Assembly: GCA_963853835.1 (NCBI GenBank)
Contig: OY970822.1
Span: 47,642,404-47,706,403 of the forward strand
DNA from: Calendula officinalis
Lineage: Eukaryota > Streptophyta > Magnoliopsida > Asterales > Asteraceae
Length of the DNA: 64,000 bases
Direction of reading: 5' to 3'
The translations under genes and the position numbers were made by a program. Below the pieces are notes generated by a model. The model did not search any database, was not told where the DNA came from, and worked only from the letters and a program-made list of their open reading frames with translations. Shown here in pieces: positions 48,576 through 62,100 of the stretch (its first letter is position 1; each line of letters starts with the position of its first letter).

Positions 48576-49570
48576 TGTTGGGTCGCTGAAAAGCATCCCC
48601 TACTGAAGAGATTTAATGAATACAAAACGATAAATAGTTAGAAGACAATCTGAGGATTACTTCCTCAAATTGTGGGTAACTGAATCAGATCAATTCGAAT
48701 TTCAATTACCCAGTTACACAATCTGATCACTATCTGAAACAACGATCAGTTCCCCGTGCGGAATCAGATACTAATTAACATATCAGATAGTTGTAGCAGG
48801 TTCAGCCCACACCTGACAATAACGCTGAACCATTGAAAAGATGTCTCTCCAAGCAAAACTCTTAGTGAAGGTCACTAAAGCAGAACGTCATCTGAAGAAG
48901 CATGAGTATCTGAAGACTCATGACGATCTGAAGCGTCCAAAGGCCTGAAGTTTCAGTGTCATAGAAAGATACAAGTAAAGCACAAGTTAGTGCATCGCTC
49001 ATAAAGGGAATATCTTGCAAATCTTCTAGAAGATATCGGCGATCACAAGACGACAAAAAGTACTGTTAGAATTCCGTTAGTAGTGCTCGTCGCATGAAAT
49101 ATCCTCTGCACCAACGGAATTCTCACACGTGGATTCGATCGATCATTCCTTTGGCACCACGTTTCCCAATGCTATAAATTGAGGACTTAGCGATCGAATT
49201 CAGTGTGCACCCAACAAGGTTACATGCTGCTAAAATTACTCCAGACTTTTATTTCTTCGAGCAGAGTGTAAACTACCAGTTAATCCTTTGTTACTTGATT
49301 TAAGAATTCAATCTCTGTAATGAAGGTGTTTGGTCTTGTGCCTGATCATTTGTTGATTAGAACTTGTCTTAGATAGTATCTGTTATTGTCTATCTCATGC
49401 AAGTAGTTTAGTTAGGATTTGTTCTTAGCTATTCCGCAAACTACTTGCATCTTTATTGTATCATTATTGATTAATAAAGAAAAGTTTAAAAAGTGTTGAG
49501 TGTTGCCTTAATTTTTATTTGGTCAGTGAAAGTGTATAAGTGTAGTAATTCACTTATCACGAGACTAGCA
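48576..49570 (+). repeat. 5' LTR of Sirevirus-like element A
   Basis: TGTTGGGTCGC...GACTAGCA, 995 bp, two bases before a primer-binding site. A TATA-like gctataaattgagg lies at about 49170. Rich in atctga/tcagat words. The five bases outside are aagta; the partner LTR is not in the window. Confidence 0.8.
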
Positions 49571-49572
49571 AC

Positions 49573-49584
49573 TGGTATCAGAGC
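49573..49584 (+). promoter_or_regulatory. Primer-binding site, initiator Met tRNA (element A)
   Basis: TGGTATCAGAGC, complementary to initiator Met tRNA, two bases after the LTR. Confidence 0.9.
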
Positions 49585-49630
49585 AGGACAATTAACTCAT
49601 AGTTGTGGATCTGCTTACTTACTGATCAAA

Positions 49631-51202
49631 ATGGGTGAAAAGCTATCACAAATGAACCTTGGTTCAAACACAAATGCCCCTGTTTTTACTGATGATGATT
49701 TTAGTATGTGGAAAATCCATTTTCTGGGATTTGTCGAACATCAAAATGATATGGGACCAGATATTCTTATCAATGGTCCACACATTCCAAAAATGTTCGT
49801 ACCAAGTACAAGTATTTCAAAGAAAAAAAAGAAGGAAGGAGATGATAAAGACGAAGAAGAGGAAGAAGAAGAAGATATGTATGATGTTGAAGAACCCAAG
49901 CCCAAAGATCAATGGTCAGAGGCAAATAAAAAGCTAGCGGGTTTAGATGCTGAAATCTGGTTCCTCTTTCAAACATCCCTTTCAAATCACATTTTTATCA
50001 CAGTGAAAGAATGTAAAACTGCCAAAGAGATATGGGATATCTTGATAACATCCTATGAAGGAACCGATGAAGTCAAAGCTAATAAGAAAGCTATGTTGAA
50101 TCGTAAGTATGAAGCCTTCAAGGTTATCGGACGAGAAACTCTCAACATGTCTAACAGAAGGTTCACCATTCTGGTAAACGAGCTAAGGGAATTTGGAATC
50201 AACAAAGAAGTTCATGAACTTATGTATAAGTTCTTGGAAATTCTTCGAAAGGATTGGGCTGTTATGTCCACAGTGCTGAGAACTTCTGGTCAAATGAGAG
50301 ATATGAATATGAGCAGTCTCTACAGAACATTGATGAACTTTGAAAATGAAAACAAAATGTACGATGATCTGAATGAGGCTCCCACTTCCTCTGCTCTTTT
50401 CGCAAGCTCTTCCAAATCCTCTCGAAGAGCTCTAAAAGCAAAATTCGAAAGTGTTGTCGATCCAAATGATGCTGATGATGAAAAATTTGAACATGTTGAG
50501 GATGGTGACCTCGAAGAGTGTGAGTCTAACTCAGAAGGGTGTGAGAATGATGATACAAAAGAACTATCTGAAATTATGGCGTTATTAGCCACAAGATACA
50601 AATGATTCTTAAATCGAAACAGAGCAGGAGGCCAAAAAGATAGAGGTGAAATGGTCTGCTTTAAATGTGGAAGAACAAGCTATATCAAAGACGAGTGCAG
50701 AGTCAAAGAAAACCCAGGTTCTGAAAGATCAAGTTCAAGCTCTTCATCAAACTATAAAAAGAAATATGAAGACACTGAAAAGAAGTACCAGGAGCTGAAA
50801 GCTCAGATCGCCAAGGCTGAGAAAAATGCAAAAGCATTGAAAGCAACGGCTGAAACTTGGTTAAATGACTCAGAGACAAGTGATGAAGAAGTGATTGTAA
50901 GTAATACACAAGGTCTATTTGCAAAAATAGAAGAAAAAACTGCTTCCGATTCTGAAAATCTAAAAGATTGTAGATGTCTGATGGCTAAATTTGAAGAAAC
51001 TGAAGAGCATCAGCTAGAAGAAGAATATCATGAATTTGATTCTCCAGAGTTCTCTTTCTCAAGGGACTGGGAAGGCGAAATTCCAAACAAGGTAAAAATG
51101 TCTGACAAAGTTTCTCCTGAAGATTATCCACCTTTAGTCAAGTCACATGCAAAAGATTTAATGACTACTCACAATAGAAATGCTAAGTTAGAAACCGTCT
51201 AA
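49631..51202 (+). pseudogene. gag of Sirevirus-like element A
   Basis: I take ATG at 49631 (MGEKLSQMNLG) as the start. The first 325 codons contain the copia Gag capsid region (FSMWKIHFLGFV; AEIWFLFQTSLSNHIF; KEIWDILITSYEG; LMYKFLEILRKDW) with an acidic insert EEEEEEDMYDVEE near residue 78. TGA at 50603-50605 interrupts the frame just before the zinc knuckle, which continues in the same frame as CFKCGRTSYIKDEC: the histidine ligand (50681-50683) is Tyr. A Lys/Glu-rich coiled-coil part follows to a stop at 51202. Downstream, pieces of the same gag occur in other frames to about 51570. Too damaged to make a normal Gag. Confidence 0.85.
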
Positions 51203-51207
51203 CTAAA

Positions 51208-51570
51208 GTGACTGAAGAATTAGAGAAGCTCACTCAAGAATCTTCAAAAGTTGAGGACTTAAAACTCAAGGTAATCGGGTTTCAGTACGTCAATAATATT
51301 CTGAAAGAAAACAACCTGACGTTATTTCAGAAAATGAAGCCCTTCAGAATTCATGCAACTCATGGTCTAAGTCATCTGATCTTATCAAGCAGGTCCAGGA
51401 AGAACAAAATTCGGCCCCAGTTCTCTCTGAAGAAGTTAAGTCAAATCCAAACTGCAGAACTTCCACATTTGGAATATCAAATGACCACACTCATAAATCC
51501 AAAATTTCCAAATCTTAAGAAGTTCGTTCTGGTAGAGAAGTATTTCAGACTGCTAACGGAAACCTGATCA
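51208..51570 (+). pseudogene. gag C-terminal remnant of element A, frameshifted
   Basis: TEELEKLTQESSKVEDLKLKV continues the coiled coil after the stop at 51202; a further shift near 51340 moves the reading (SDLIKQVQEEQNS, TSTFGISNDH) to another frame. In related elements protease follows directly; here it does not. Confidence 0.65.
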
Positions 51571-51690
51571 TCACAAAATTTGGTCTCACTAACCATGATT
51601 GCTCATCAGAGGGATCCAAGATCCAGGGTGAAGAGATGACTCGATACAAAAGCTGAACTTACAAAGATCATATCCGCGATCCGGGTTGAG

Positions 51691-52107
51691 ATGAATGAAG
51701 GGTTCGCCCAAATAAGCAAGCAGTTGCAAACTTTTCTCAAGCAACTGGAAAACATTGCTACTCAACCAGCTGCTCAAAATGATCATGCATCTCATTTTGC
51801 TCAACCTTTCTCAGTTCGTCAGGGGGAGAATAAAATACAAGAACAACCGATCTCTGATAACAATCTGATAACGATCTTTGATCAGATGGATGACCTCAAA
51901 CAATCCCAGTATCTCTCAATAGAAAACTATATCAAGCAAAATGTCATCTTAGAAGAAATTGAGGAAATGGAGATTGATGACAATCGAGTTGATCAAAATA
52001 TTCAAGGTATATCAATGGAAGAATACGTAAAACAGTATATTATTTTGGAAGTAACTGAAGAAATGGAGACCGATGATAGACATACAGATCAAGTCATTCA
52101 ACTCTAG
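51691..52107 (+). CDS. Unidentified ORF of element A, 138 codons
   Basis: Opens MNEGFAQISKQLQTFLKQLE and is acidic, helical in character. It contains an internal duplication of about 31 residues: SIENYIKQNVILEEIEEMEIDDN and SMEEYVKQYIILEVTEEMETDD, each followed by a DQ-IQ ending. It lies exactly where protease-integrase-RT would be expected. It may be a rearranged piece of the element's post-pol ORF or an acquired segment; I do not recognise it and do not know if it is expressed. Confidence 0.4.
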   Translation: MNEGFAQISKQLQTFLKQLENIATQPAAQNDHASHFAQPFSVRQGENKIQEQPISDNNLITIFDQMDDLKQSQYLSIENYIKQNVILEEIEEMEIDDNRVDQNIQGISMEEYVKQYIILEVTEEMETDDRHTDQVIQL

Positions 52108-52531
52108 AGTGCTGAGAAAGGATGTATCTGTAATAATCACAAAAAACAAAGAATGTCATAATCTCACTTATGAAAGAAGAATAACATCAGGCTCAAAAAG
52201 GTCATCAGATACTGAGAAGTATGTATCACAAAAAGTAGCCGTCTTCGATGACAACAAGTATCCATCTCTCAGTGGATACACAAAAATCCATGAATGAGCT
52301 AAAGGTTAGTGCAGGGCAAACGACATGATTTATGATCAGTTGTAAGCCCCTGCGATTCTCCTATTTCATCAATAAGGCAAAGTAAAGCTCATCTCATCAA
52401 ACTCTTCTCATAGCCAACCACTGTTGCAGATATTTTTATCTTATGGTGTTGTTTCTTTTCCTTTCTTACTAAGTTTGAGGACTAATTTTGGTTTGATATT
52501 TTATATGGGTCAATGCCTCAAACGCTTTTCA
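52108..52531. other. Non-coding part of element A
   Basis: No pol sequence. A short frame to 52297 is not gene-like. Confidence 0.5.
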
Positions 52532-52539
52532 GTGGTATG

Positions 52540-53258
<719 letters not shown>

Positions 53259-53266
53259 GTGGTATG

Positions 53267-53840
53267 GGTCTAATCTTTTGAAATACCAAAACATTATATG
53301 ATTTATCAGCCATATTTTAGTGTCTCATCATGATCAGAAACAAGGCACTCTATCAGTTTAAGTAACCAAATTTACTCGACCAAAAAAAACTTCAGTTAGT
53401 GCTACTTTTCAGATAGTCCATGATCTCAGATACTATCTGATGTTAATGACCATCTGATGAAGGATCAGATACTAGACTTCATCAGATACTCATTATGTGA
53501 AGCAATCTCATTGGACCTATCTTCAAAACTGACACTCAAGTGCTATTGGACACGTTTGTCTCGCTGACATTAAATATTGACTGCACCATGTCATTTCCCA
53601 CCACACTACCCTGCCATTTGATTGACTTCCATCATCATTCCTAGCCTACCTACAAATAACTTCCCATCTCCACTACACGATCAATTTTAACGGTTCAAAT
53701 TCTAACCGTCGATCAAAACCGTCTCCCACGTTTTCCCCCAAATTACTCCACATTTCAACATTTCATTACTCTTCACTTACAAATTTTTCTCAAAATTAAA
53801 AACCCTATCATCTTTTTCACGAAATCATACACAGTCTTCA
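53267..53840. other. Non-coding part of element A before post-pol ORF
   Basis: Repeated tcagat/atctga words at 53405-53490, then an AT-rich leader. No coding sequence. Confidence 0.6.
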
Positions 53841-55345
53841 ATGGTGACCTCAAAGCGGATTCGTCTCAGGATCACTTTACCTGATTCTATTCGTCCATCT
53901 CTAAATGTGTCGAACTCCTACAGAAATATCTACTACACAAAGAATAACTCCAGAAGCTTTCTCAATTATCGAATCAGGAACTTAAGGCCTAAATTCAAAG
54001 AACTCATCAAATTCTTCGACCAACATCCGATCGAGACACGCTACATTTTGATATCCCATTATCAAAACCGATGTTTCTAGAATTTTGGTACACATGCACA
54101 ACTTCAAGCGAATCAGGAAAAGATGTAATCACTGGAACCATTCTACAAGGTAAACACACAATTTCCTTCAACCTCTCAACATTCAAGGCAGCAACCAAAC
54201 TAGACTATATAAGACCCCAACAAATCCATGAACCAACTCCAACGTTAGAAGAAGCAAAGAAAATCATCCTGCCACATATCCAATAACAGGCATCCTACTC
54301 CAGAGGAATTTCTAGAACAAAGATGGTCCACTGGTCAACATTCTTCATGACCATCTCCCAATGCCTAACAAGCAAAACAAGAGGATTTGACTCTGTGTCT
54401 GGTCATGAATTGATTATTGGAGCTGCTCTATTTTCTGACATTAGGGCTGATTTTGGTTCCCTCTTTTTTGGTCAACTTGTGAGGAAGGTTGCTGCTGCCA
54501 ACAAAGAGGAATTGATTCCTTTTCTCCGATTCTTATGTATGATCTTTCTACACTCTCTGGGGGAACATGATTTCTTTGATAATGTTGGACCGTCTTTCAA
54601 AGCTGGAACGGTGGGTCGTTCTAATTTCACAAGTCTGGAGGTGGAGCCTGCTCATGAATTACCTGAAAGTATGTTAACTTTCACTCAATTTGCTCAATCA
54701 ACTTCCTCTCACGAGGATGATACGGGGTCTGAAAGCAGTGCTTCTGAAGCAACTTCGTCAGATGCCCAAGAAGACAACCACTCATTATCTGACCACTCAC
54801 CGCCACCACCACCAAATAATCAAGCCAGTCAGTCACACCGTCACAGAACAAGAAGTTCAAGATCCGGAGCTGCATCTAACCCGACCCCAATCCAAATAAA
54901 AGAAATTTCTCCATCTCCCACTCCTGTCCCTCAAAGGACTAAGAATGTTGGTTTGGACCCTTCTCCGGTCCGTCAGGTATCCAGTTCAGGTCATGATGCC
55001 CCAAATGTTGAGTATGTGAATATTGAAGAACTTATTAATGAATCTGTTAATGAAAATGGTGTTACTGTGAACCAAACGGTGGAGCCCATGGGTAATCCCA
55101 TTCCAGAAACAAAACAAGGTGTCGAGTCTGAAAGTGAGTATAAGTTACCAGTCAGTTGGACCACGAGTTCTGATGAAGATCCCATTCCCACAGCTGAACA
55201 AGTACCACATCCAATGAGAGCTGACGCACCAGAAGGTTCAATGAATCGGGGTGTGCCAGCTGCAAGAAATCTCCCTGGTCTTGTGGAAAATTTTAATGAA
55301 ACCTTCAAACAACTTGCTCTTATCAAAAGCTTCGGTGGGGGGTGA
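53841..55345 (+). pseudogene. Post-pol (env-position) ORF of element A
   Basis: Starts MVTSKRIRLRITLPDS. A one-base frame change between about 54060 and 54080 moves reading to a second frame that runs to 55345 with one TAA at 54284-54286. The middle (GHELIIGAALFSDIRADFGS, FLRFLCMIFLHSLGEHDFF) is the best-ordered part; the C-terminal half is Ser/Thr/Pro/Glu-rich with a PPPPP run and the end FNETFKQLALIKSFGGG. Some Sireviruses carry an additional ORF after pol, sometimes called env-like. I see no signal peptide and no clear membrane anchor, so an envelope role is unsupported. Element B inserted 96 bases after its present stop; homologous sequence continues in another frame (GGDQHQSQEPIQPPKH) up to the insertion. 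Confidence 0.65.
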
Positions 55346-55441
55346 TCAACACCAATCTCAAGAACCTATCCAACCACCAAAACATGTCGGACAATGTGCA
55401 AGATTTTCTAGCAAACAATCAGGAGAAACTTCATAGGAATG

Positions 55442-56359
55442 TGTTAGTCCTCAGACTAAGTAAATAAGATTTGATCAAATAGCTAAGAAGAATAAATCAG
55501 CTGAAGTATGTATCTCAGTTGATGTACAAGTATATTCATAAACCTTCAGCTGAGTATGTACTTAGCTCAAGGAATCAAGTCAAATCAGCAGCTAGATATA
55601 GTGTGATCATTCGAAGTTTATGGCCGAAGGACAGAAACCCGAAGAAGACCATTCAGCTGATAGTGGAATCAGCTGATGGTACCTGCTGCAGATAAAGACT
55701 TGGTGGAAAATGTTCTTGACACTTTGAACATTTCCGTTCCCGCTCAAAGAAGAAGAAAACGATGAAAATCTTCTATTTTGGAATATAAGATAACTTTTCA
55801 GAACTTCATCGTTTGTCCATTCAAACATAAAAAGGGAAAGTCAACTTCTTTTGTACTATCATAGTACACATTTTCACTGTGCGTCAGAAAAGGTAGTAAA
55901 AGAAGTTGACACAAAGTACAATCGGGACTCTAACCTAAGCAAGTGCATTTAATGTTTCCGTGGAAAAGTCTATATCAACGAGAACATGGTTCTTGGGCTA
56001 TATATAGAGACGTAAATGCTTGCATTTACATACACCTTTTAGCATTCATAGCACAAGAACATTCTCTGAGAGTTTGTTATTGTCTGGTATTAACTTCTTC
56101 ATAGTTAATACTCAGACATTAAATATCAGCTGTTAGTATCAGCTGATAAAATCTCCTTGCATAGGATCTTAGTTTGAGCGATCAAAAGTGTCATTTCAAG
56201 TATAAAGTCTTAGTTAGTGTATACTATCTATTTCCGCAAACTTTGTACCGCATTAAGTTGTTTTAATAAACTCTCAATCATTAAAAATATTGTGTGTTCT
56301 TTACTTGCTTGTCTTTACTTAGCCGTAACGCAACACGTTTGTGTTGTTGGGATCCAACA
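55442..56359 (+). repeat. 5' LTR of Sirevirus-like element B
   Basis: TGTTAGTCC...GATCCAACA, 918 bp, inserted in element A after gaatg (55437-55441). TATA-like ggctatatatagag at about 55996. Contains six CAGCTG hexamers. Confidence 0.85.
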
Positions 56360-56361
56360 AC

Positions 56362-56373
56362 TGGTATCAGAGC
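56362..56373 (+). promoter_or_regulatory. Primer-binding site, initiator Met tRNA (element B)
   Basis: TGGTATCAGAGC two bases after the LTR. Confidence 0.9.
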
Positions 56374-56381
56374 GAGTGTCC

Positions 56382-58702
56382 CATGTGGAAGACACTTATG
56401 TTGAACCTACGTCTGATCTTCCATCATCTGGAAAACCTCCCAAACTTACTCAAACCAACTATCCCATATGGAAGACACGTATGTTGTCTCACATGATTAC
56501 CTATCACCCAATACTTCAAGATAATATAACGATAGGAAGATATATCCCTCAAACCTTTAATCCTGGAACTGCTGACGTAGCAGAACACTATGTGGTGAAA
56601 GTAGAAGCACACTGGTCAGACGCTGATAGACGTCTTGTCCATCTTGAAAATAAAGGAAGAGACATGCTTTTTCAAGCAGTTGGTGATGAACTGTATCACA
56701 ACATTCAATTTTGTGACTCAGTCGAAGAAATGTGGGAGAGGCTGGCTGAAGTGTATGAAGGCTCATCTGTTCTGCGAGAACATAACAAAAATATGCTCAT
56801 TCTTGACTACGAGGTGTTCAAGGCCAAGCCTAGTGAGACTATAGCTCAAACGTTCAATCGTTATAACATTCTGTTAAACGAGCTGAAGTGTCATGGGGTT
56901 GAAAAGGATGATATGTCCAAAATGTATAAGTTCATGGCAGCTCTTCCTTCCAAATGGGCCAGCATTATAACTTGCATGAGTACATCTGCTACTCTATAAG
57001 ACTATACTCTTTCATCTCTCTATGGTATGTTTCTTAGCCATGAGAGAACTGTACTCAACAAATTTCAACCTCCAAAGGACTCAAAAGCCAGTTCCTCGGG
57101 ATCTTCAGCTCCTCTTGTTTCTATAAACAAACCAAGAAAGATTGAATATCCTCCCTCAGATGATGAAGTTGATGCAACTTCAGCTGTTGATCTGTTCAGC
57201 ATGCCTGATGTCAGCATTGAAGAGATCAATGAAGATGAAGATAATGAAGCCCTTATAACTGAGCTTGCCTTATTTGTTAAAAAAAGAAAATTCTTCAAAA
57301 GCAAATCTGGCTCTTCAGCTAGAGGCTCAGGTAGCAGACCTATCTCATCAGCTACACCTTCCAAACCCTCTGGAAGTACACCTGATATCTATGAGATAAC
57401 TTGCTACAACTGCAACAAAAAGGGACATTATGCTAACGACTGAAAGCAAAAGAAAGCTAGTTCAACATCTTCAGCTAGTGAGTCCATTGAAGAAAAATAC
57501 AAAAAGCTACAAGCCTTCACCAAAAATATTCTTGAGGAGAAGAAGGCACTTGAAGACAAAGTTGCTGACAAAGGTCTAGTAGCTGAAACTCACGATTGGG
57601 CTGACTCTGATGACAGCTCCTCTGATGATGATGAACCAATGGCCACCATGTGTTTGATGGCTCGTGTTGACGAAAGCATAACATCTGATGATGCTGGTTC
57701 ATATCAATGGGTCAACATAGTTCACAAAAAGGTAACCTCTCTAATCTCTACTTAGGCTACATAAGCCAAAGAAATTGTTGATTCCATTATTTGTGACTTG
57801 CATTTCATTGATCAGCTGGAAGGTGAATGTTTGGATAAACATAATGCTATTCTACGAGAAAATGGTTTTCTAAAAGAAAGATTAACCGATCACGAAACTT
57901 TAAAAGAAGAACTTTCTGAAACTAAATTTATAAATTCAGTTCTTCAACATGATCTTAATGAAAAAGTTAAAGAACTTGAAGCCATTAAAAAGATTTGTGA
58001 ATCATGGTCTCGTTCATCCAAACGTGTGACTGAATGTGTTAACTCACAGATTCCTAGTCAAGTACAAGCTGTATTAGGAGGAGATTTTCTTGCTGCAGCT
58101 GCTGTACCTTATAGCAGTATGGACGATTCGTACTACTCGTCAGCTGATGCTTCTTTCCCAGCTGAAGAGTTGGTGTTTGGTTGCTTTGTTAAGTCTACCA
58201 AAACCTATGCTACTGAGATGTCCACATAAGAACCTTCTAAAACTTGTGAAGAATCATCAGCTATTCCTCAGCCATAGTAGCTAAGACACCCACTGTAGTA
58301 ATTGTTGAACCAAGTAAGTTTATCTTGGGCTCAGCACCTGCTGTCTCATCTGCTAGACCACAAAGGAAGACTAGCAAGAGAACAACAAAAAAAACTGTTC
58401 TTACACCCTTCAAGGGTGAGCCAGTTGGATTTCGTACTCGAGCTGCAAAGAACAAAGGTAAGAGTGTTCCCAAAAACACTCCAAGTCCTTCTTCAGTTGG
58501 TTCTGTCAAACAGCTGAAAGGAAAGGTCAGTAAGCTGACTTTACTCGTTCAAACTCTGACTATCTCTGATAATCATAAAATGAAAGGGATTTTGGGTCCT
58601 ATACGTAACTCTATTGCATCTCCCTCAACTCCGCAACAAAAGAATAGAAAATGTTATAAGTGTGGAGAGCGTGGGCATATGGCTAGTAAGTGTGACAGCT
58701 AA
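56382..58702 (+). pseudogene. gag of Sirevirus-like element B
   Basis: The frame from about 56382 (HVEDTYVEPTSDLPSSGKPP) holds the copia Gag core (YPIWKTRMLSHMI; MLFQAVGDELYHNIQFC; EEMWERLAEVYEG; MSKMYKFMAALPSKWASII) and is broken by TAA at 56997-56999. A first zinc knuckle CYNCNKKGHYAND ends in TGA (57441-57443) exactly where the fourth ligand cysteine belongs. A coiled-coil stretch (57798-58229) follows after two more stops near 57752-57762. In another frame, 58325-58702 is Lys/Arg/Ser-rich and ends with an intact second knuckle CYKCGERGHMASKC. Two knuckles and a coiled coil fit the long Gag of Sireviruses. It cannot yield a complete Gag as it stands. Confidence 0.88.
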
Positions 58703-58794
58703 AGCTTAAGACGTTCTCCAACTTTAGCTTCTGAGTCTGTTGAAAAACCAACCCCTGTGAGTTCCAACAGGAAATCACAAGGACCCATAGAAAT

Positions 58795-61700
58795 GTGTGT
58801 TCCCAAAAAGAACTAACTCTTTCAACTTTTGTGCAGGGTGATCAAAGCAAACATATCTGGTACCTAGATAGTGGTTGCTCACGACATATGACTGGAAACA
58901 AATCCCTATTAGAAGAGTTTGAAGTTAGTACTGGTCCTCCAGTAATTTTTGGTGATAATGGTAGAGGCTCAACTGAAGGTTATGGATCCATCTCAAATGG
59001 ATCTATAAAGATCACAAGAGTTGGTTACGTGAATGGGCTGAAACATAATTTAATCAGCATTAGCCAATTAAGTGATGCAAAGTTCTCAGTGAACTTTAAT
59101 GAATTCAGAGGAACGGTGACAGATAAAAGTGGAAAAGTTGTATTAATTGCACCAAGAAACAACAACGTTTACACACTTGACATGAACCCTTATAATCAAG
59201 AAGTTTGTCTATTTTCTCATTCCACTGAAGAGCTGAATTGGTTGTGGCACAAAAGGCTTTCTCACTTAAACTTCAAAAACATATCGAAGCTGGCTCGAGG
59301 TCAGCTGGTGAATGGCCTACCACAAATCAAATATGAAAAAGATAAACTTTGTTCAGCGTGTGAACAAGGTAAACAACATAAAAGCTCATTCAAATCAAAG
59401 CAATGTTTCTCCATCGACAGTTGCCTGTATATGCTCCATATAGATCTCTTTGGTCCTATGAGTACTGAAAGTTTAGGTGGTAAGAAGTATACACTTGTTA
59501 TCGTTGATGAATTTTCACGATACACTTGGGTTATATTTCTTCGTCACAAAAGTGATGCAGCTGATGAAATTATCAAGTTCATCAAAAAGATGGAACTTCT
59601 AAATAGGTCAAGAGTAAAGATGCTGAGATCAGACAATGGTACTGAATTCAAAAATAGTACATTGGAAGACTTTTGTTCAGAAGTTGGGATGTCACAAAAC
59701 TTTTCAGCTGATAGAACACCTCAACAGAATGGTGTTGTTGAAAGAATAAACAGAACCCTTATAGAAGTTGCAAGAACAATGTTTGCTGAGTCAGACATGC
59801 CAAAACAATTCTGAGCAGAAGCTGTCAATACAGCTTGTTTTACTCAAAACTGGTCTCTCTATGTGAAGAGACACAAGAAAACTTCTTATGAGATTCTTCG
59901 TCAAAGGAAACCATACATTGGCTTCTTTCATGTGTTTGGGTGCATGTGTTTTGTGTTAAACACACGAGATCAGCTGAGTAAATTTGATTCCAAAGCTGAT
60001 GAAGCTATTTTCTTGGGGTATTCGACTGTATCTAAGGCATATAGAGTTTTCAACAAAAGAAGACAAACACTAGAAGAATCTATACATGTTACTTTTGAAG
60101 AACACTCGAAGGCCTTAAATCTTACCTCTGTTGAAACGTCTGACTCATCTCAGAGAACAGCTGTACCGCCAACTGATGATACAGCTGAAGCATTCTCTAA
60201 TGCCTTAAATGATGTACCAATAAATGATTCAGATGATACGTTTCATGATGCTCGTACATACCTTGTAGATATTGCAGCTGTTCAACAAGAAATTCCTACA
60301 ACTAGAGCATCATCCAAGGCTAGAACCAATTCTAGGCCACCTCTTTATACTTCAAGAAGATTAGTTCAAAATGAAGTACTGAATCCTGCTGAGAATTCAG
60401 CTGCTCAACAAGGAACAAATTTTGCTGAATCTTCCTCTTCTACAGCTGCTCCTCAATCGAAGTGGACCTCAGAACATCCAATCGAATTAATCATTGGAGA
60501 TCCACAACAAGGAGTGGTTACAAGAAGTAAGGCATCGTGCAATCTATGCTTATGGTCTTGTTTCTTAGCAGCTGAAGAACCGAAAAATATTAAAGCTACT
60601 TTAGAAAGCTCCAGCTGGATTCAAGCGATGCAGGAAGAACTCAACCAATTTGAGGTCAACAAAGTGTGGTAGTTGGTGCCCCCACCAGCTGGTAAGACCA
60701 TAATTGGTACCAAGTGGGTTTTTAGAAATAAAATGAACGAAGATGGTGTAGTTATCCGCAATAAGGCTAGACTTGTTGCACAAGGATACAGACAGGAGGA
60801 AGGAATCAATTTCGATGAAGCATTTTCTCCAGTAGCAAGGCTTGAGGCTATAAATATATTTCTAGCCTATGCTGCTTACAAAAACTTCACAGTTTTTCAG
60901 ATGAATGTGAAAAATTCGTTCTTAAACGGAAAGCTGCAAGAGGAAGTATATGTGAAGCAACCACCAGGTTTTGAAAATTCTAAGTATTTAGACTATGTTT
61001 TTAAGTTGGATAAGGCGCTGTATGGGTTGAAACAAGCTCCTCGTGCATGGTATGACACACTTTCCACTTTCCTTTTAGCAAATGATTTCACCAGGGGAAA
61101 GATTGATAAAACCTTATTCATTCGCAAAACTAAAGGCGATATCATTCTTGTTCAAATTTATGTGGATGACATAATTTTTGGTGCTACTGATGAAAAACTT
61201 TGTAGACGTTTTTCAAAACTTATGTCTACAAAGTATGAGATGAGTATGATGGGTGAACTAACATATTTTCTTGGCTTACAAGTTAAGCAATTTAAAAATG
61301 GAATTTTTATAAATCAAGAAAAATATATAAAAGATCTTTTAAAGAAATTCAATATGAATTCATCATCATCTATGAAGACTCCAATGGTTCCTCCTAATAA
61401 CTTAGATACTGATACAACTGGGAAATCAGTTGATGTCACATTCTACAGAGGAATCATTGGGTCTTTGCTCTATCTCACTGCCAGCAGACCATACATTATG
61501 TTTGCTACTTGCATGTGTGCTAGGTATCAAGCTGATCCTAGAGAATCTCATTTAATAGCCACTAAACGAATTTTGAGGTACCTTAAAGGTACTCCAAGCA
61601 TAGGTCTTTGGTATGCCAAAGACTCTGGGTTTGATCTAATTGGCTATTCGGGTTCAGACTTTGTAGGTTGCAAGATGGATAGAAAGATCACTACTGGAGG

Positions 61701-62100
61701 TTGCCAGCTGCTAGGTGGCAAGCTAGTCAGCTGGACAAGCAAGAAACATAATACTATTTCTACCTCTACAGCTGAAGCAGAATACGTTGCTGCTGGAAGC
61801 TGTTGTGCTCAATTCCTTTGAATGAAGAATCAGCTGATAGACTTTTATATTAAATTCTGCAAAGTGCCTAGCTACTGTGATAACACAAGTGCCATCGCAA
61901 TCAGCAACAATCCAGTTCTTTATTCTAGAACCAAAAACATCGACATAATGTATCATTTCATTAGAGATCACATTGAACAAGGTGACGTGGAACTTCATTT
62001 TATTTCAACAAACCTTCAGCTGGCTGATTTGTTTACTAAACCTTTAGATGAAAAACGTTTCAATTTTCGAATCAGCGAGCTGGGTATGTTAAATGCTTAA
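58795..62100 (+). pseudogene. copia pol polyprotein of element B (PR-IN-RT-RH)
   Basis: One reading frame across 1100 codons, in the copia order. Protease WYLDSGCSRHMTG; integrase zinc region HKRLSHLN...CSACEQGKQH and core D-D-E in LHIDLFGP, LRSDNGTEF and NGVVERINRTL; RT with ALYGLKQAPRAWY and YVDDIIFG; RNase H with STAEAEYVAAGSCC and the C-terminal LADLFTKPL. Stops at 59812-59814 (TGA in place of a Trp codon), 60670-60672 (TAG) and 61819-61821 (TGA, again a Trp position). The first RT catalytic Asp is Asn (FQMNVKNSF, codon 60904-60906) and an RNase H Asp is Gly (YSGSDFVG, codon 61651-61653). The enzyme would be dead even if the stops were read through. Confidence 0.93.

Noticed and set aside
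53841..55345. True envelope gene in element A
   Set aside because: No signal peptide, no membrane anchor and no cysteine-rich ectodomain are visible; position alone does not establish an envelope.
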